From JAVBQU01 sp031548675 (GTDB lineage Bacteria; Bacteroidota; Bacteroidia; Bacteroidales; P3), in assembly GCA_031548675.1 (NCBI GenBank), contig JAVBQU010000117.1, forward strand, positions 1-9,090: 9,090 nucleotides of DNA, in the 5' to 3' direction. The position numbers and the translations under genes are program-made. Shown piece by piece: positions 6,043 to 9,090 of the stretch; the stretch's first letter is position 1; the number at the start of each line of letters is the position of its first letter. The notes beneath the pieces are model-generated. The model worked only from the letters and a program-made list of their open reading frames with translations. It did no database searches and was not told the origin of the DNA.

Positions 6043-7119
6043 CTAAAAATGAAGCCCAAAAGCTACAATTATTGCCATTAATAAAATGTTTACTAAATTC
6101 AATGGTAATAAATATTTCCATTCTAATTTCAAAAGTTGATCAACCCTGAGGCGTGGGAATGTCCAGCGAACCCAAAGTTGTAAGAAAACTACAAAAAATG
6201 CTTTTCCAAAAAACCAAACAAATGATGGAATGTAATCCATTATGTGATTAAATCCATCAAAACCCGGAATATGCAAAGGCTGCCAGCCTCCTAAAAATAT
6301 GGTAGCAGCGATTGCCGAAACAATAAACATGTTCAAATACTCAGCTAAGTAGAAGAATCCAAATTGAATACCGGAATATTCGGTATGATAACCGGCGGGA
6401 AGTTCCGATTCTGCTTCAGGTAAATCAAAAGGTCCACGATTGGTTTCAGCATGTCCGGCAACTACATACACCACAAAAGCGATGATTGCAGGAATGTGTC
6501 CTTTAAAAATGAACCACATATCGGCTTGTCCTTCAACAATAGAAGATATTTGCATACTTCCTGCAAAAATCACCATTGTTAGTAATGATAAACCTACGGA
6601 AAGCTCATAACTAATCATTTGCGCACCACTTCGCATGGCTCCAATCATGGAAAATTTGTTGTTACTTGACCATCCTGCCAGTAAAATCCCTAAAATTCCA
6701 ATCGAAGAAACGGCAATAATATAAAACACTCCAATGTTAAAATCTACAGCATGCAAACCTTTGGCAAAGGGAATGGCAGCAAATGCGAGCATAGAACCCA
6801 TTACCATTACAAATGGTGCAAGGTAAAATAAAAATTTGTCATTGTTATTGATTGGAATAATCTCTTTTAATAACATTTTCAATGCATCAGCAATACTTTG
6901 CAAAATTCCGAAAGGTCCTACTCGGTTTGGTCCCAAGCGGCATTGAAACCATGCACATATTTTACGTTCGACATATATTAATATCAACGCTAATACGGCA
7001 TAAGCCAATAGCAAAGCAACACCCACCAAAACGAATTCGATAGCCAATGCCCAAAAGTTAGGCAAAACCGACCGTAAACCTTCGTCAATCCATTGAGTTA
7101 AAGTAGTAAAATCAAACAT
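6043..7119 (-). CDS. nuoH: NADH-quinone oxidoreductase subunit H (NuoH)
   Basis: NuoH joins the peripheral and membrane arms of complex I and forms much of the quinone chamber and the E-channel. The 358 residues are full length with about eight membrane segments. Conserved blocks are visible: GPNRVGPFGILQSIADALK (residues 63-81), AGWSSNNKFSMIGAMRSGAQ (148-167), the acid-rich quinone loop with ETNRGPFDLPEAESELPAGY (225-244), and VRWTFPRLRVDQLLKLEWK (317-335). It normally follows nuoG. Here it follows nuoCD with only a small accessory gene between, so nuoE, nuoF and nuoG are absent from this place. The ATG at 7117-7119 lies 7 nt past a 7-nt repeat array that makes up its leader. The stop is TAG, while the other complete genes here use TAA. 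Confidence 0.98.
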   Translation of the reverse strand: MFDFTTLTQWIDEGLRSVLPNFWALAIEFVLVGVALLLAYAVLALILIYVERKICAWFQCRLGPNRVGPFGILQSIADALKMLLKEIIPINNNDKFLFYLAPFVMVMGSMLAFAAIPFAKGLHAVDFNIGVFYIIAVSSIGILGILLAGWSSNNKFSMIGAMRSGAQMISYELSVGLSLLTMVIFAGSMQISSIVEGQADMWFIFKGHIPAIIAFVVYVVAGHAETNRGPFDLPEAESELPAGYHTEYSGIQFGFFYLAEYLNMFIVSAIAATIFLGGWQPLHIPGFDGFNHIMDYIPSFVWFFGKAFFVVFLQLWVRWTFPRLRVDQLLKLEWKYLLPLNLVNILLMAIIVAFGLHF

Positions 7120-7126
7120 GTTTTTT

Positions 7127-7161
7127 AACTATGAGTTATGAACTATAAACTATGAATGGCT
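7127..7161. repeat. period-7 array before nuoH; left arm of the inverted repeat around the four-helix-bundle gene
   Basis: The plus strand reads AACTATG, AGTTATG, AACTATA, AACTATG, AATGGCT in consecutive 7-nt steps. Positions 7137-7158 are a 22-nt left arm that matches the reverse complement of 7594-7615 with a single mismatch. The first 16 nt of the array plus the preceding T-run are identical to the nuoI-nuoJ spacer (20 nt: 7123-7142 and 4859-4878). The remaining spacer to 7201 is AT-rich with no gene. Confidence 0.82.
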
Positions 7162-7201
7162 AATGCACTAAAATCCAAAGCTCATTATTTATTGTTCATC
7201 G

Positions 7202-7600
7202 TTATTTATTAATTTTTCTTTTCTTTGTTATTATTGAACTTCTTAGCATTTTCAAAATTTCTTCTGCGTCTTGGTAAATGCTTTTGAACATCATTTCATC
7301 TAAAAAATCGGTAGCTTTCAGCAATTCTAACCAATAAAGTGTTTCATCACATTCTTTCTGTGCGATACCAAGCTTATGAATAAAATCCATATCGCTTTCA
7401 GCATTTTTTGATTCTCGGATATTGGCACCTATTGATGTCCCTGAACGCAACAATTGTTTACTTATTACAAATTCTTTTTTATTACCAACTAAATACTTAT
7501 ATAAATTCACACAACGAACAGCAAATACAAATGATTTATCCTTCAAAACATCTTGTCCCACTTTAGGCTTTTCTTTTTCTTCGCAAAGTTCATCATTCAT
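7202..7600 (-). CDS. Four-helix-bundle protein (23S rRNA intervening-sequence / S23 family)
   Basis: This 132-residue protein belongs to the four-helix-bundle family first known from intervening sequences of 23S rRNA genes and related in fold to the Avd protein of diversity-generating retroelements. Its signature is QLLRSGTSIGANIRES (residues 49-64), followed by AESDMDFIHKLGIAQKECDETLYWLELL (67-94), the usual family core. Four long helices are likely at about 23-40, 44-63, 68-95 and 104-122, with a basic tail (KKRKINK). Structures of relatives form pentamers with a positive surface, and nucleic-acid binding is suspected but not shown here. There is no reverse transcriptase or template repeat, so this is not a retroelement, nor does it lie in an rRNA gene. 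It sits between nuoCD and nuoH in operon direction, 19 nt after the nuoCD stop. Its start codon and first few codons are themselves made of the 7-nt repeat that flanks the gene. Confidence 0.93.
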   Translation of the reverse strand: MNDELCEEKEKPKVGQDVLKDKSFVFAVRCVNLYKYLVGNKKEFVISKQLLRSGTSIGANIRESKNAESDMDFIHKLGIAQKECDETLYWLELLKATDFLDEMMFKSIYQDAEEILKMLRSSIITKKRKINK

Positions 7601-7618
7601 ATTTTATAGTTCATAGTT
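7584..7618. repeat. inverted period-7 array over the start of the four-helix-bundle gene (right arm)
   Basis: On the minus strand this reads AACTATG, AACTATA, AAATATG, AATGATG, AACTTTG in 7-nt steps, starting one base after the nuoCD stop codon (7620-7622). Positions 7594-7615 are the right arm of the 22-nt inverted repeat whose left arm is 7137-7158 (21 of 22 match). The third unit supplies the ATG start codon at 7598-7600, and the last two units encode the first residues after Met. Confidence 0.82.
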
Positions 7619-7619
7619 T

Positions 7620-9090
7620 TTATCGGTCTATATCTGGAACCACATAATCCAATGAACCTCCGATAGCAATTAAATCCGCAATTTTTTCATTGCGTGAAAT
7701 GGGATCAACTACGGAAACCAAACTTAAATTAGGTGAACGGAACTTCACACGGTACGGATTTTTATCGCCTTTACTTGAAATATATACGCCGAAAATACCA
7801 CGGGCTGCTTCTGCCATTTGATAGTATTCTCCTTCGGGCAAACGAATAATCGCTTTTTGTTTTACAAAGTGGCTGCCTTCCGGAATATTATCCACCAATT
7901 GTTCTAAAATACGTAATGATTGTTCTATTTCATCTAAACGAACCATATAGCGGGCAAATGAATCGCCTTCGGTACGCATTACTTCTTCAAATTGTACCTT
8001 GTCGTAAGCGGCATAAGGATAGTGTTTACGAATATCGCAACTAAAGCCTGATGCTCTGCCTGATGGACCGGTTACAGCATAGGAAACAGCTTGTTCTTTT
8101 GAAAGGATTCCTACACCAACCATACGTTCTTTGGCAATTACATTTCCGGTAAATATTTGGTGATATTCCTTCATCATCTTACGCATGTAAGGAATAAATT
8201 CTTTGACTTGCTTTTGGAAATCGGGTTTAATGTCATACATCACACCGCCGATTACATTATAGTTCATAATCAAACGTCCGCCACAATTTTCTTCAAATAT
8301 TTTGATGATTTTTTCGCGGTCACGCATTCCATAAATGAAAGCGGTTAAAGCTCCCATATCCATACACATACAAGCCCATCCTAACAAGTGAGACGCTACC
8401 CGAGCCAATTCGTCCATCATGGTACGAATATATTGGGCACGTTCGGTAATTTCAACTTGTGTAGCTTTTTCAATACACATACAAAGAGCATGACGGTTGA
8501 TATGTGCTGAAAGGTAATCTAAGCGGTCGGTTAAATGTAAGGTTTGGGGATAAGTCATGCTTTCGCACATTTTCTCTACCCCACGGTGGATATATCCTAA
8601 ATTTACATCTATCTTATTGATAATTTCACCATCTAACGAAACACGGAAGTGTAAAACACCGTGTGTTGCAGGGTGTTGGGGTCCAATATTTACTACATAT
8701 TCTTCTTTCCCAAAAAGTTCTTTGGCTTCTTCCTGAACGCCTTTTTCCATCGAAAAGGTAAGATGAGTCAATTTATCACTCATTTCTTCACTTTTCAAAT
8801 TCAACGGATTTTTTTCAGGGTCAGCATCGTAATCTTTACGGAAAGGATAACCGTTCCAGCTTTCGTTCAAGAACAGTTTACGCATATCGGGATGATTGAT
8901 AAACTTAATCCCAAACATGGCATATACTTCCCGTTCGTTTAAATTGGCTGTTTCGAAAATATCACTTATTGTAAAAAGCTGCGGATTAACTCTATCTGCT
9001 GTAGAAGTTTTCAAAACCAACAACTTATCTAAAGCGGTTGAAGGTGAAATATAATACAAAACTCCAAGGCTTTCTCCCCAATCCATACCG
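7620..9090 (-). CDS. nuoCD: NADH-quinone oxidoreductase subunit C/D fusion (NuoCD), 5' end beyond window
   Basis: This gene encodes two connecting-module subunits in one chain. The visible part is open to the window edge, and the Met at 9084-9086 is internal, not the start. Numbering from that Met, the NuoC domain ends with the family signature EREVYAMFGIKFINHPDMRK (51-70) and GYPFRKDY (79-86). A linker of about 40 residues follows. The NuoD domain begins at about 128 with VVNIGPQHPATHGVLHFRV (131-149), then GYIHRGVEKM (164-173), LTGPSGRASG-like AVTGPSGRASG (337-347), KFRSPNLSLV (448-457), and ends in SLDYVVPDIDR. NuoD forms the quinone headgroup site with NuoH; H138, in the PQHPATHG block, lies where the quinone-site histidine is found in the family. 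C/D fusion is known from several bacterial groups including Bacteroidota. About 60-120 N-terminal residues of NuoC are missing from view. Confidence 0.97.
   Translation of the reverse strand, partial: GMDWGESLGVLYYISPSTALDKLLVLKTSTADRVNPQLFTISDIFETANLNEREVYAMFGIKFINHPDMRKLFLNESWNGYPFRKDYDADPEKNPLNLKSEEMSDKLTHLTFSMEKGVQEEAKELFGKEEYVVNIGPQHPATHGVLHFRVSLDGEIINKIDVNLGYIHRGVEKMCESMTYPQTLHLTDRLDYLSAHINRHALCMCIEKATQVEITERAQYIRTMMDELARVASHLLGWACMCMDMGALTAFIYGMRDREKIIKIFEENCGGRLIMNYNVIGGVMYDIKPDFQKQVKEFIPYMRKMMKEYHQIFTGNVIAKERMVGVGILSKEQAVSYAVTGPSGRASGFSCDIRKHYPYAAYDKVQFEEVMRTEGDSFARYMVRLDEIEQSLRILEQLVDNIPEGSHFVKQKAIIRLPEGEYYQMAEAARGIFGVYISSKGDKNPYRVKFRSPNLSLVSVVDPISRNEKIADLIAIGGSLDYVVPDIDR

Noticed and set aside
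7202..7600. Diversity-generating retroelement, because the four-helix-bundle protein resembles Avd
   Set aside because: No reverse transcriptase, no template/variable repeat pair and no target gene are present in the window.
8661..8942. Plus-strand open frame of 93 codons opposite nuoCD, and similar ones at 8157-8348, 7422-7616, 3411-3605 and 3045-3236
   Set aside because: All lie antisense to well-supported genes, have no recognisable domain and no sign of their own start signals.

Overview
The window is a stretch of a respiratory complex I (nuo) operon from an AT-rich member of the Bacteroidota. All genes are read on the minus strand, so transcription runs from high to low coordinates. In that direction the order is nuoCD (fused, 5' end outside the window), a four-helix-bundle gene, nuoH, a GxxExxY gene, nuoI, nuoJ, an ORF6N-domain gene, nuoK, nuoL and nuoM (3' end outside the window). 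The Bacteroidota assignment rests on the NuoC-NuoD fusion, the direct step from nuoCD to nuoH with no nuoE, nuoF or nuoG, the protein sequences, the absence of obvious Shine-Dalgarno sites, and the presence of three accessory families common in that phylum.

The seven nuo genes encode the quinone-reducing connection module (NuoCD, NuoI, NuoH) and most of the proton-pumping membrane arm (NuoJ, K, L, M). With no NADH-oxidising module in the visible gene order, the locus fits the 11-subunit type of complex I, whose electron donor is uncertain, unless nuoEFG lie elsewhere. Electrons would enter at the two [4Fe-4S] clusters of NuoI and pass through the partner subunit NuoB (not in the window) to quinone at the NuoD/NuoH interface. 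NuoH, J, K, L and M would couple this to ion translocation.

The unusual part lies between the nuo genes. Three unrelated small genes, none with a known role in complex I, sit singly in the D|H, H|I and J|K junctions. Each is co-directional with the operon and associated with its own repeat structure. (1) The four-helix-bundle gene lies between 22-nt inverted repeats with one mismatch, built from 7-nt units. (2) The GxxExxY gene lies between inverted copies of a roughly 30-nt CGCTGA-type repeat, which is duplicated on its 3' side. (3) The ORF6N gene is preceded by a perfect 37-nt palindrome that starts at the nuoJ stop codon, and its 19-nt core recurs as a second perfect palindrome inside the ORF6N coding sequence. 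Two further junctions (I|J and K|L) have no gene but carry the same kind of period-7 repeats in inverted arrangement, and may be empty or decayed forms. The nuoL-nuoM junction is short and plain.

The best candidate for something undescribed is therefore a set of small repeat-bounded gene cassettes that settle directly behind stop codons within an essential operon, apparently without breaking it. This is inference from repeat geometry. No transposase, reverse transcriptase, integrase, CRISPR array or RNA gene was seen.
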